Positions 15,582 through 24,931 of a stretch of 33,767 nt of DNA are shown here, piece after piece (the first letter of the stretch is position 1; the number at the start of each line of letters is the position of its first letter). Below the pieces are notes generated by a model. It did no database searches. It worked only from the letters and a program-made list of their open reading frames with translations, and had not been told where the DNA came from. This stretch comes from Porphyrobacter sp. TH134 (GTDB taxonomy: Bacteria; Pseudomonadota; Alphaproteobacteria; Sphingomonadales; Sphingomonadaceae), in NCBI RefSeq assembly GCF_002855495.1, contig NZ_PKRO01000033.1:1-33767 (forward strand), written 5' to 3'. A program made the position numbers and the translations under genes.

Positions 15582-16468
15582 CCGCGTGGGTGGGCCTTGC
15601 GGTAGTTTTCCAGCAGGCTCGCCGCATCGACGCGGGTGTAGATCTGGGTCGATCCGAGCGAGGCGTGGCCGAGCAATTCCTGCAAACTGCGCAAGTCCGC
15701 GCCTGCGCTCAGCAGATGGGTCGCAAAGGAATGCCGCAGCGCATGGGGCGTGGCCGTGTCAGGCAGGCCAAGCGCGCGGCGCGCCTGCGCCATGGCTTTC
15801 TGCACCATGCCGGGGGATAATGGCCCGCCCTTGGCCCCGCGGAACAGCGGCGCATTGGCGCTGATCGGCCATGCGCACAGCCGGACATAGTCCGCCACCG
15901 CCGCGCGTGTCACCGGCAGGATCGGCACCACGCGCTGCTTGCCGCCCTTGCCGGTCACTTGCAGCACATCGCCGAGCACCGCATCGCGCCCGGTCAGCGA
16001 CAGGGCTTCGGCGATGCGCAGGCCTGAACCATACATCAACAGCAGCACGGCCCGGTCGCGCGCGCCGATCCAGTCGTCGGCGGCAAGGCTGTCGACCCCG
16101 TCGGCCAGATTGATCGCTTCGTCCGGTGTGACAGGGCGGGGCAGGCCCTTCTTGATCCGCGGACCGCGCAGCCGCGGAGGCGCGGGGTCGGGGTCGCCTG
16201 ATTGCTGGCGGGCAAAGGCGATGAAAGCCTTCAGCGCCGAAAGCTCGCGCGCGGCGCTGGCATTGCCTAACCCCTCGGCGCGGCGCGCGGCCAGATGGCT
16301 GCGCAAATGCTGCGCCTCGGTCCGGGCAACCGCCGCCCAATCGGCCAGACCGGCAGCTGCGACCAACCGCTCGGCCGCGCTGGCATAGGCGCGCACCGTA
16401 TGGGGCGAGCGGCGGCGATTATTGGCAAGATAGGCGCGCCACTCTTCGATCAGCGCGCCCGCGCTCAT
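15578..16468 (-). CDS. xerC: Tyrosine recombinase XerC
   Basis: The 296-residue protein has the N-terminal core-binding SAM-like domain (residues ~5-95) and a catalytic domain with all active-site residues: Arg151 (GSGLRIAEAL), Lys174 (VTGKGGKQR), His242 and Arg245 (HALRHSFATH), His268 (LLGHAS) and nucleophile Tyr277 (TQIYTRV). With XerD it resolves chromosome dimers at dif near the terminus. No dif-like site is expected or seen here. The gene starts at ATG 16468 inside the hemW stop codon (4-base overlap), so it is coupled to hemW. XerC versus XerD is assigned on length and overall look. Confidence 0.93.
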   Translation of the reverse strand: MSAGALIEEWRAYLANNRRRSPHTVRAYASAAERLVAAAGLADWAAVARTEAQHLRSHLAARRAEGLGNASAARELSALKAFIAFARQQSGDPDPAPPRLRGPRIKKGLPRPVTPDEAINLADGVDSLAADDWIGARDRAVLLLMYGSGLRIAEALSLTGRDAVLGDVLQVTGKGGKQRVVPILPVTRAAVADYVRLCAWPISANAPLFRGAKGGPLSPGMVQKAMAQARRALGLPDTATPHALRHSFATHLLSAGADLRSLQELLGHASLGSTQIYTRVDAASLLENYRKAHPRG

Positions 16469-17616
16469 GCTGCGACCAGCGTATCGGCCACCACCTCGGT
16501 CAGCAGCGCGTCGAGCAGGCTGCGGCCCGGCGGTGCGACCCCGATCCGCGTGCCATCTTGCCACATCAGCCCCAACGCACACAGCCGGGTCAGCGCCGCC
16601 TCGTCCACCAGCCCGGCGCGCAGCAGGCCGAAGCGCTGGGCCAGACCGGCAAGGTCAAGCCCCTCGGTCAGCCGCAGCCCCATCAGCAGCGCCTCGGTCG
16701 CCTGTTCGGGGACCGCCAGTGCGCGTGCCTCGGCGATGCCATGGCCTTGGCGGGCGACAGCGGACAAAAAGTTCTCGGGCTTCTTGTGCCGCACGGTTGC
16801 CATCCCGCCGCGCCGCCCATGCGCGCCCGGCCCAATCCCGGCGTAATCGTGATAGCGCCAATAGGCGAGATTATGCCGGGATTGCTCGCCATTGCGGGCG
16901 TGATTGCTGGTCTCGTAAGCGGCAAGCCCCGCCGCGCTGGTCAGTGCCTGCGTGATATCGAACAGATCGGCCGCTTCATCATCGCCCAGCGGCACCAACC
17001 GCCCGCGCCGCACATCGCTGGCAAAGCGCGTGCCGGGTTCGATCGTGAGCTGATACAGCGACAGGTGCCCGGTGCCGAAGGCCAGCGCGCGGGTCAGGCG
17101 GTCGTGCCACAATTCAGGCGTATGGCCGGGCAGGGCATAGATGAGATCAAAGCTCACCCGCTTGAAATGGGCCTGCGCCGTATCAAGCGCCGCCAGGGCT
17201 TCATCGGCCCCGTGCAACCGGCCCAGAAAGCGGAGTTCGGCATCATCGAGCGATTGCACGCCCAGTGACACCCGGTTGATCCCGGCTGCCGCCAGCGCTG
17301 CAAAGTTTGCGGCTTCGACCGATGAAGGATTGGCCTCCAGCGTGATCTCGATCGCCGGATCGAACCCCCACAACCGCTCGGCCTCGGCCAGCAGCGCGGC
17401 CACCAAGGCGGGCGGCATCAATGATGGGGTGCCGCCGCCAAAGAATATCGACGTGAGCGCCTCGCCCCCCGCCACCTCGGCCTCGGCCCGCATATCGGCC
17501 AGCAAGGCATCCTGCCACGCCACAACATCCACGCCCGCGCGAACGTGCGAGTTGAAGTCGCAATAGGGGCATTTCTTGGCGCAGAACGGCCAGTGAATAT
17601 AAAGTGCGCGGGCCAC
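16465..17616 (-). CDS. hemW: Radical SAM protein HemW
   Basis: The 383-residue protein opens with ALYIHWPFCAKKCPYCDFNSH. This holds the radical SAM CxxxCxxC cluster motif (Cys12, Cys16, Cys19) in the HemN/HemW form, with HemW-type length and no N-terminal HemN extension. Further blocks are FFGGGTPSLM, ITLEANPSSVE, NRVSLGVQSLDD and LIYALPGHTPE, with the HemW C-terminal domain after. HemW proteins bind heme and are proposed to deliver it to respiratory enzymes. Many are annotated as coproporphyrinogen oxidase, which is probably wrong. It is transcribed with xerC; in related genomes it usually sits directly behind rdgB, but here a CAP-domain gene intervenes. Confidence 0.95.
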   Translation of the reverse strand: MARALYIHWPFCAKKCPYCDFNSHVRAGVDVVAWQDALLADMRAEAEVAGGEALTSIFFGGGTPSLMPPALVAALLAEAERLWGFDPAIEITLEANPSSVEAANFAALAAAGINRVSLGVQSLDDAELRFLGRLHGADEALAALDTAQAHFKRVSFDLIYALPGHTPELWHDRLTRALAFGTGHLSLYQLTIEPGTRFASDVRRGRLVPLGDDEAADLFDITQALTSAAGLAAYETSNHARNGEQSRHNLAYWRYHDYAGIGPGAHGRRGGMATVRHKKPENFLSAVARQGHGIAEARALAVPEQATEALLMGLRLTEGLDLAGLAQRFGLLRAGLVDEAALTRLCALGLMWQDGTRIGVAPPGRSLLDALLTEVVADTLVAA

Positions 17617-17664
17617 GGGGAACGGTTTCAGCCTCGCTTAATCATCATGGGATAAGTCAGTCGC

Positions 17665-18228
17665 ATGCCCCGTTCTAGCCTTCTATCGCCGTTTGCCCAA
17701 GTGCTGGGTTTGGTCCTCGCCATGACAGCCGCACCTGCGCTGCCGCAAGCCGCACGCTATCCGCATCCGGTTGAACGCGATTTCCTTGCAGCGCATAATC
17801 TGGCGCGGGCGGATGTCGGTGCGCCGCTGCTGGTGTGGAGCGACCGCCTGGCGCGCGACGCGCAAAGCTGGGCCGATCATCTTGCCGCCCGCAACCTGTA
17901 CGACCACGCCACGATTGAACAGCGCAAGGGGCAGGGCGAGAACCTGTGGCGCGGGACGCGCGGCCATTGGTCGAACTGGGAAAAGGTCGGCTTCTTCACC
18001 GCAGAAAAGCGCCATTTCCGGCCCGGCCCATTTCCGGAAGTCTCGCGCACCGGCCAGTGGAGCGATGTGGCGCATTACACGCAGATCATCTGGCCGCAGA
18101 CGCGCGAGGTCGGCTGCGCCATTGCCGAGACGGCCACTGACGAAGTGCTGGTGTGCCGTTACTGGCCCGCTGGCAACATCTGGGGGCAGCGGATCGACCC
18201 GGCCGAACATCGCGCGGCCCGGCGCTAG
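17665..18228 (+). CDS. Secreted CAP-domain (SCP/PR-1-like) protein
   Basis: The 187-residue protein has a signal peptide ending near ALPQA (residue ~28). A full CAP domain follows: FLAAHNLARADVGAPLLVWSDRLARDAQSWADHLA, a histidine in LYDHAT, GENLWRG, VAHYTQIIWPQTREVGCA and VCRYWPAGN. The two histidines and nearby acidic residues make the typical CAP cavity. Roles of bacterial CAP proteins are mostly unknown; they are secreted and may bind lipids or peptides. A GGGATAAG sequence precedes ATG 17665. It lies on the opposite strand between rdgB and hemW, diverging from hemW by 48 bases, and its stop is one base from the rdgB stop. Confidence 0.9.
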   Translation: MPRSSLLSPFAQVLGLVLAMTAAPALPQAARYPHPVERDFLAAHNLARADVGAPLLVWSDRLARDAQSWADHLAARNLYDHATIEQRKGQGENLWRGTRGHWSNWEKVGFFTAEKRHFRPGPFPEVSRTGQWSDVAHYTQIIWPQTREVGCAIAETATDEVLVCRYWPAGNIWGQRIDPAEHRAARR

Positions 18229-18229
18229 G

Positions 18230-18859
18230 TCAGCGCGGAAACTGTTCGGCAACCAGTTTGGCAAAGGCATCGGCGCGGTGGCTGATGGCGTGTTTTTGCT
18301 CTGGCGGGATTTCGGCGAAGGTCTGCACACCGCCTGTGGGAACGAACACCGGATCATAACCGAACCCGAGAAGCCCGCGCGGCGGCCATGTCAGATGTCC
18401 CTCGCACCGGCCCTCGTAGATCGCATGATCGCCATCGGGCCACGCCAGCGCCAGAACACAGTGGAACGCGGCTGAACGGTCGATGTCAGGGCCTTTTTCG
18501 GCCAGCATCCCTTCGACCTTGCCCATGGCCATGTACCAGTCGCGGCCCGGAGCGCCCTCGAACCACTGCCGCTCGGCCCAGTCGGCGGTATAGACGCCGG
18601 GCCGGCCATCGAGCGCTGCGATGCTCAGCCCGCTATCGTCTGCCAGCGCAGCCAGCCCCGAAGCCTCCGCGGCAGCCCGCGCCTTCAAGAGCGCGTTCTG
18701 GGCGAAGGTGGTGCCGGTTTCCGCCGGTTCGGGCAGACCCAGCGAGCCTGCTGACAGGCACTTGATCCCAAAGGGATCGAGCAGCGCCGCAATCTCCTTC
18801 AGCTTGCCCGCGTTGTGCGTGGCAATCACCAGAGAGCCGGAGCCGAGGCGTCTGGTCAT
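18230..18859 (-). CDS. rdgB: XTP/dITP diphosphatase (Ham1/RdgB)
   Basis: The 209-residue enzyme has the Ham1 signatures: [18 protein letters not shown] near the start, [17 protein letters not shown], the catalytic [21 protein letters not shown], and [12 protein letters not shown] with SHRADAF at the end. It hydrolyses non-canonical purine nucleoside triphosphates (ITP, dITP, XTP) to monophosphates and so keeps them out of DNA and RNA. The start overlaps the rph stop by four bases, indicating translational coupling. Confidence 0.96.
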   Translation of the reverse strand: MTRRLGSGSLVIATHNAGKLKEIAALLDPFGIKCLSAGSLGLPEPAETGTTFAQNALLKARAAAEASGLAALADDSGLSIAALDGRPGVYTADWAERQWFEGAPGRDWYMAMGKVEGMLAEKGPDIDRSAAFHCVLALAWPDGDHAIYEGRCEGHLTWPPRGLLGFGYDPVFVPTGGVQTFAEIPPEQKHAISHRADAFAKLVAEQFPR

Positions 18860-19569
18860 TTCACCGCGTCCAGCTGCGCAGCAAAGATCCGGTCGCAGCC
18901 GATGCGGGCGAGGCGGAGGAGGCGGAGCAGGGCTTCCTCGTCATAGGTCGCACCCTCGGCGGTCGCCTGCACTTCGGCAATCTTCCCGCCCGACAGCAGC
19001 ACGAAGTTGCCGTCAGCCTCGGCGTTGGAATCCTCGTCGTAATCCAGGTCGAGGACCGGGGTGCCTTTGAAGATGCCGCACGAAATACCTGCGACCTGCG
19101 CCGAGATGGGATCGTGCTTGATATCGCCCGAGGCCATCAGCCCGTTGATCGCGAGCCGCAGTGCAATCCACGCGCCCGAGATCGCCGCAGTGCGCGTACC
19201 GCCGTCAGCCTGAATCACGTCGCAATCGAGGGTAATCTGCCGCTCACCCAGCTTTTGCAGATCGACAACCGCGCGCAAGGACCGGCCGATCAACCGCTGG
19301 ATTTCCTGCGTGCGGCCCGACTGCTTGCCCTTGGCCGCTTCACGCGCGCCACGGGTGTGCGTGGCGCGCGGGAGCATGGAATATTCGCCCGTCACCCAGC
19401 CTTCGCCCTTGCCCCGCAGCCACGGCGGCACGCCGCGTTCGACGCTGGCGGTGCAGAGCACTTTGGTATCACCGAAGCCGATCAGCACCGATCCTTCCGC
19501 GTGACGGGTGAAGCCGGTTTCGATCGTGATGGCGCGCATTTCATCGGGCGCGCGTCCTGAAGGGCGCAT
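18856..19569 (-). CDS. rph: Ribonuclease PH
   Basis: The 237-residue protein matches RNase PH end to end. It opens with [12 protein letters not shown] and shows [57 protein letters not shown], the phosphate-site [20 protein letters not shown] and [14 protein letters not shown]. It is a phosphorolytic 3' exoribonuclease that trims tRNA 3' ends. It diverges from hrcA across a 151-base gap holding a REP-like repeat. Adjacency of rph-rdgB to hrcA-grpE is a conserved alphaproteobacterial arrangement. Confidence 0.97.
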   Translation of the reverse strand: MRPSGRAPDEMRAITIETGFTRHAEGSVLIGFGDTKVLCTASVERGVPPWLRGKGEGWVTGEYSMLPRATHTRGAREAAKGKQSGRTQEIQRLIGRSLRAVVDLQKLGERQITLDCDVIQADGGTRTAAISGAWIALRLAINGLMASGDIKHDPISAQVAGISCGIFKGTPVLDLDYDEDSNAEADGNFVLLSGGKIAEVQATAEGATYDEEALLRLLRLARIGCDRIFAAQLDAVK

Positions 19570-19595
19570 GGGTGTTTCCTTTTCTGGTTCCGGTC

Positions 19596-19680
19596 GCCCT
19601 GAGCTTGTCGAAGGGCCGTCCTGCTTCTCTTGAAACTGCGCTAGAAGAAAGTGCAGTGCTTCGACAAGCTCAGCACGAAC
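19596..19680. repeat. REP-like imperfect inverted repeat between rph and hrcA
   Basis: CTGAGCTTGTCGAAG (19599-19613) and its exact complement CTTCGACAAGCTCAG (19659-19673) face each other across 45 bases. The spacer contains a smaller hairpin (ACTGC...GCAGT around 19634-19656). I recognise the CTTCGACAAGCTCAG core as an intergenic repeat common in sphingomonad genomes. It lies in the divergent rph/hrcA promoter gap and forms a long stem if transcribed. Confidence 0.75.
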
Positions 19681-19720
19681 GGAATTTGAGAAAGTTGGCG
19701 ATAGGGTTTAGCAAACGCCT

Positions 19721-20764
19721 ATGACCGCGCTCCCCGTCACCGAACTCACCAGCCGCGCCCGCGATATTTTCCAGCGGGTGGTTGAAGGCTACATCGAAAG
19801 CGGGCAGCCGGTCGGATCCAAGACGCTGGCCGCCGACGGTACGCTGAACCTGTCGCCCGCGTCGATCCGGTCGGTGCTCGCTGATCTGGAGGCCGCAGGC
19901 CTGCTCGCTGCGCCGCATACCAGCGCGGGCCGGATGCCGACCGATGCGGGCTTGCGGATATTCGTCGACGGGATGATGCGCGTGGCCGAGCCGACCGCGC
20001 AGGAACAGGCCGCCATCGAAGCGCGGCTTGCCGAAGCCGGGCCGGTGGAAGCGGCGATCAAGCAGGCATCCGCGATCCTTTCCGATCTGTCAGGCGCTGC
20101 CGGCATGGTGCTGGTCGCGCCGCGCGAACAACGCCTTGCGCAGTTCAGTCTTGTCGATTTGGGGCAAGGCCGCGCGCTCGCCGTGCTGGTGGGCGAGGAT
20201 GGGGGGGTGGAGAACCGGGTTGTCACCATCGGCGGCGCGCTCAACCCCGGGGCGCTGGACCGGGCATCGAATTATGTCACCGCGCGGCTTGCGGGGCGCA
20301 CTCTGGCCGAGGCCGCTCAGGCGATGCGTACGGAAATCAACGCAGGCAAATCGCAGCTCGATGATGCCTCGCGCGATCTGGTCGAGCGCGGGCTTGCCGT
20401 GTGGAGCGAGGATGCCGCCGCGCGCCCCGTGCTGATCGTGCGCGGCGCGGCCAATCTGCTCGATGACAGCGCGCTGGGCGATATCGAACGGGTGCGCAGC
20501 TTGCTCGAAGACCTCGAAAACAAGCAATCGGTCGCCGAACTGCTCGATTCCGCGCGCGAGGCCGAGGCGACCCGGATTTTCATCGGCAGCGAAAACCGCC
20601 TGTTCGCGCTGTCCGGCTCCAGCGTCATCGCCTCGCCCTACCGTGACCGGGAGGGCCGCGTGGTCGGCGTGCTGGGTGTGATTGGCCCCACCCGGTTGAA
20701 TTACGCGCGGGTTGTCCCCATGGTGGATTTGACCGCCCGTTCGCTGGGCAAGCTTATCGCTTGA
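19721..20764 (+). CDS. hrcA: Heat-inducible transcription repressor HrcA
   Basis: The 347-residue protein has the HrcA winged-helix N-terminus (LTSRARDIFQRVVEGYIESGQPVGSKTLA, SPASIRSVLADLEAAGLL, HTSAGRMPTDAGLRIFVDG). The dimerisation/GAF-like region follows, ending in SSVIASPYRDREGRVVGVLGVIGPTRLNYARVVPMVD. HrcA binds the CIRCE operator (TTAGCACTC-N9-GAGTGCTAA) upstream of chaperone genes, mainly groESL in alphaproteobacteria. I find no CIRCE in the window, so its targets must be elsewhere. ATG 19721 fits the homology start; the ribosome binding site is weak. grpE follows 17 bases after the stop, so the two form an operon. Confidence 0.97.
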   Translation: MTALPVTELTSRARDIFQRVVEGYIESGQPVGSKTLAADGTLNLSPASIRSVLADLEAAGLLAAPHTSAGRMPTDAGLRIFVDGMMRVAEPTAQEQAAIEARLAEAGPVEAAIKQASAILSDLSGAAGMVLVAPREQRLAQFSLVDLGQGRALAVLVGEDGGVENRVVTIGGALNPGALDRASNYVTARLAGRTLAEAAQAMRTEINAGKSQLDDASRDLVERGLAVWSEDAAARPVLIVRGAANLLDDSALGDIERVRSLLEDLENKQSVAELLDSAREAEATRIFIGSENRLFALSGSSVIASPYRDREGRVVGVLGVIGPTRLNYARVVPMVDLTARSLGKLIA

Positions 20765-20781
20765 ATGGAAAGCCACACGAC

Positions 20782-21351
20782 ATGACCGAGAATGAAACGC
20801 CGCTGGATCAGGCGGCTCAAGACGAATTGAAGGGCGTGCCCGAGCATCTGCGCGAGGGCGGGGATGAGGCCGAGCCGCTGGCCGAAGCCCTCGAATCGCT
20901 GCGCCGCGATCTGGATGCCGCCAAGCAGGACGTGCTCTACGCGCAGGCCGAAACGCAGAACGTGCGCCGCCGGTTGGAACGCGAGAAGGATGAAGCACGC
21001 GCCTATGCCGCGACCGGGTTCGCCCGCGATATTCTGTCCGTTGCCGATAACCTTGCCCGCGCGGTGCAGGCGATTCCGGAAAGCCTGCGCGCGGATGACA
21101 CGATGAAGGGTCTGGTGATCGGTCTTGAAGCGACCCAGCGCGAGATCGAAAAGGTGTTCGCCAGCCACGGCATTACCCGCATCGCTGCGGTTGGCCTGCC
21201 GCTGGATCCCAACCAGCATCAGGCCATGCTCGAAGTCCCTTCGGCCGATCACGAACCCGGCACAGTGGTGTCGGAAATGCAGGCCGGGTGGATGATCAAG
21301 GACCGCCTGCTGCGCGCGGCGATGGTGGCGGTGGCCAAGAAGCCGGAGTAA
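20782..21351 (+). CDS. grpE: Nucleotide exchange factor GrpE
   Basis: The 189-residue protein has an acidic N-terminus, a long coiled coil (LRRDLDAAKQDVLYAQAETQNVRRRLEREKDEA split by normal GrpE spacing), and the beta domain with GMTRI-like HGITRIAAVGLPLDPNQHQAM and GTVVSEMQAGWMIKDRLLRAAMV. It releases ADP from DnaK. ATG 20782 is chosen because GGAAAG lies nine bases upstream; a TTG at 20761 overlapping the hrcA stop is less likely. Transcribed with hrcA; dnaK itself is 1.6 kb further on. Confidence 0.96.
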   Translation: MTENETPLDQAAQDELKGVPEHLREGGDEAEPLAEALESLRRDLDAAKQDVLYAQAETQNVRRRLEREKDEARAYAATGFARDILSVADNLARAVQAIPESLRADDTMKGLVIGLEATQREIEKVFASHGITRIAAVGLPLDPNQHQAMLEVPSADHEPGTVVSEMQAGWMIKDRLLRAAMVAVAKKPE

Positions 21352-21404
21352 TCGCGGCTCATGCACAACTCGCCCCCAGTGATGGCTCGTTTGCGACGGG
21401 CGGG

Positions 21405-21430
21405 GGAATAATCCTGGCAGTTTCTGCGTT
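21405..21430 (+). promoter_or_regulatory. Possible EcfG-type general stress promoter
   Basis: GGAAT (21405-21409) and CGTT (21427-21430) are separated by 17 bases. This resembles the alphaproteobacterial EcfG consensus GGAAC-N16-17-CGTT with one mismatch. It lies 32 bases before the glycine-zipper lipoprotein gene, a class of gene often under general stress control. Supported by pattern only. Confidence 0.35.
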
Positions 21431-21462
21431 CAGGCAACACCACTGAACGACAGGAGATTGCC

Positions 21463-21726
21463 ATGACTATCGGAACGAAAACCGCAGCTTTGACCGCTGC
21501 CCTTGCGCTCTCCCTTGGGGCCTGCGCCGGCAATTACGCAGGCGAGGGCGCCTTGGGCGGTGCGGCTGTCGGCGCGGCGGCCGGCGTTCTGACCGGCGGG
21601 GATGTTGCCCGCGGGGCCGCTGTTGGCGCAGCCGTGGGCGGCGCGGGCGGGGCGCTGGTCCGCAAGGATGGCCAGTGCTACCGCGTCGACCGCCGCGGCC
21701 GCGAACGGCGGGTGGATTGCCGCTAA
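21463..21726 (+). CDS. Small glycine-zipper outer-membrane lipoprotein
   Basis: This 87-residue protein has a lipoprotein signal peptide ending in the lipobox LGAC (Cys21). A glycine-zipper stretch follows (GALGGAAVGAAAGVLTGG... repeated as GAAVGAAVGGAGGALV), then a short basic tail with two cysteines (CYRV, DCR). It belongs to the OsmB/17-kDa surface antigen-like glycine-zipper group, small envelope proteins often induced by stress. A clear AGGAG lies nine bases before ATG 21463. Single gene, convergent with the next one; exact role unknown. Confidence 0.85.
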   Translation: MTIGTKTAALTAALALSLGACAGNYAGEGALGGAAVGAAAGVLTGGDVARGAAVGAAVGGAGGALVRKDGQCYRVDRRGRERRVDCR

Positions 21727-21733
21727 CCCCGGC

Positions 21734-22240
21734 TCAGGCAGGCGTGAAGGGCAGGATCGCCTCATAGGCATCTTGTCCCGGCGCGCCTGCCACATCGGCT
21801 CCTTGCCGTAACATAAAGGCGTGGCGCACGATTTCGGCTTGCTGCTCGATCCCGTAATGCTCCAGCGGCAAGCCCGGTTTGAGCGTGTAATCATACCGGC
21901 ACCACGGATGGCGCAGCAGCACCAGATACCAGCGTCCGCGCGTCTGGGCCTGCCAGACGTGAACCATTTCGTGGATGAAATGCGCCTGATGGTGCAGCGC
22001 CGCCTCCGCGAAATCATCGCAATAATGCCCGGCTTCGGGGTGAAAATGCAGATGCCCCATGGGCGCCATGGTCACACCGGGCGGATGCAGCGGGAAGAAC
22101 TTGCGACGCTTCACTTTGACGCGGGTGTAGTCAATCGCGCCCCCAAACATGCTGCGGGCCAGGGCGATTTCGCCCTGGGTCAAAGATCGTTCACCGCCGA
22201 CCGGACAGGCAGGGGCGGTGGCGAGCGCCGCCTGTGCCAT
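21734..22240 (-). CDS. Small HExxH zincin-like protein
   Basis: The 168-residue protein contains HEMVH at residues 90-94 in AHFIHEMVHVWQ, the zinc-binding HExxH motif, followed by YGIEQQAEIV (Glu132/Glu136), a plausible third ligand. There is no clear signal peptide. Close relatives in sphingomonads are often labelled 'vgr-related', a name not supported by anything here; no type VI secretion genes are in the window. It could be a metallopeptidase or a catalytically inactive relative. It lies 23 bases downstream of the PCuAC gene on the same strand and is probably co-transcribed with it. Confidence 0.75.
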   Translation of the reverse strand: MAQAALATAPACPVGGERSLTQGEIALARSMFGGAIDYTRVKVKRRKFFPLHPPGVTMAPMGHLHFHPEAGHYCDDFAEAALHHQAHFIHEMVHVWQAQTRGRWYLVLLRHPWCRYDYTLKPGLPLEHYGIEQQAEIVRHAFMLRQGADVAGAPGQDAYEAILPFTPA

Positions 22241-22263
22241 ACCGGCTTGTGGCGGCGGCAGTA

Positions 22264-22749
22264 TCAGCGCTCTTCCCCGGCAGCGCGTACGGGTGCGTCC
22301 ACGGTGGTGCTGGTGCCATCGGACAAAGTCAGGGTCACCTTGGCTGTGCCTCCCGCTGCGAGAGCCGCCGTGGGCTCCATCGCCATGACATGCAGCCCAC
22401 CCGGCGCGAAGGTTACGGGCGCATCAGCGGCCAGCGGCACATTATCGGCCATGGTCATCTGCATCTTGCCTGCACTTTCCGCATAATCGTGGATCATCGT
22501 CATGCCTGCGCCTTCAACCGTAACGCTGCTGAGGGTTACGGGCGCTGCGCCGCTGTAGGAAAGATCGAAATAGACCGCCGCCGGATTGCCCGCCACCGGG
22601 GCGAGCACCACGCGCGCGTTGCTGACGGTCAGACCGGCGGCACCTTCCACTGCGCTTGCGGGCGTATCGCCAGCATCCGAACAGGCGGCGAGCCCTGCTA
22701 CGCCTGCGCCAAGAGCAATCGCCAAAGCGGCGCGTCGGATCATCTTCAC
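22264..22749 (-). CDS. PCuAC-family copper chaperone lipoprotein
   Basis: The 161-residue protein has a lipobox LAAC (Cys23). The PCuAC domain carries the full copper motif H-x10-M-x21-H-x-M: His87, Met98, His120 and Met122. PCuAC proteins bind Cu(I) in the periplasm and deliver it to the CuA site of cytochrome oxidase, often with Sco proteins; none is in the window. I take GTG 22749 as start because GGAGA lies seven bases upstream; ATG 22743 would remove two residues. It diverges from dnaK. Confidence 0.9.
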   Translation of the reverse strand: MKMIRRAALAIALGAGVAGLAACSDAGDTPASAVEGAAGLTVSNARVVLAPVAGNPAAVYFDLSYSGAAPVTLSSVTVEGAGMTMIHDYAESAGKMQMTMADNVPLAADAPVTFAPGGLHVMAMEPTAALAAGGTAKVTLTLSDGTSTTVDAPVRAAGEER

Positions 22750-22798
22750 CGTGTTCGTCTCCCTTGTGGAATGGCAGCAAAACTAGGGGCACCGGTCT

Positions 22799-22826
22799 CT
22801 TGTGCCAAGCAAAACCACACCTATAT
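22799..22826 (+). promoter_or_regulatory. RpoH (sigma-32) type promoter of dnaK
   Basis: CTTG (22799-22802), 17 bases, then CCTATAT (22820-22826) matches the alphaproteobacterial heat-shock consensus CTTG-N16-18-CYTATNT. It lies 93 bases before the dnaK start. This fits direct heat induction of dnaKJ by the alternative sigma factor. Confidence 0.7.
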
Positions 22827-22918
22827 CGCGCTCACAAACGAGCCGCCTAAGCGCTTTGCCCATGCCGGGGAAGCGGACCTGCGCGGTGTCCAGCAATTGT
22901 CCTATGGATGGGGTAAAA

Positions 22919-24841
<1,923 letters not shown>

Positions 24842-24931
24842 GGCCCCGATGCAACCCAGCACGCAGCAGGTGCCGCCGGTATCCGTTCCCGGCGCACCGG
24901 CTGCGGTTGGTCACGGGGAATAGGTCACACC

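Noticed and set aside
19629..19635. CTTGAAA upstream of hrcA as a heat-shock promoter
   Set aside because: The -35 fits RpoH, but no -10 sequence is found at the expected distance, and the site lies within the REP-like repeat.
21734..22240. Type VI secretion Vgr protein
   Set aside because: The name is used for relatives, but the sequence shows only an HExxH protein and there are no secretion-system genes nearby.
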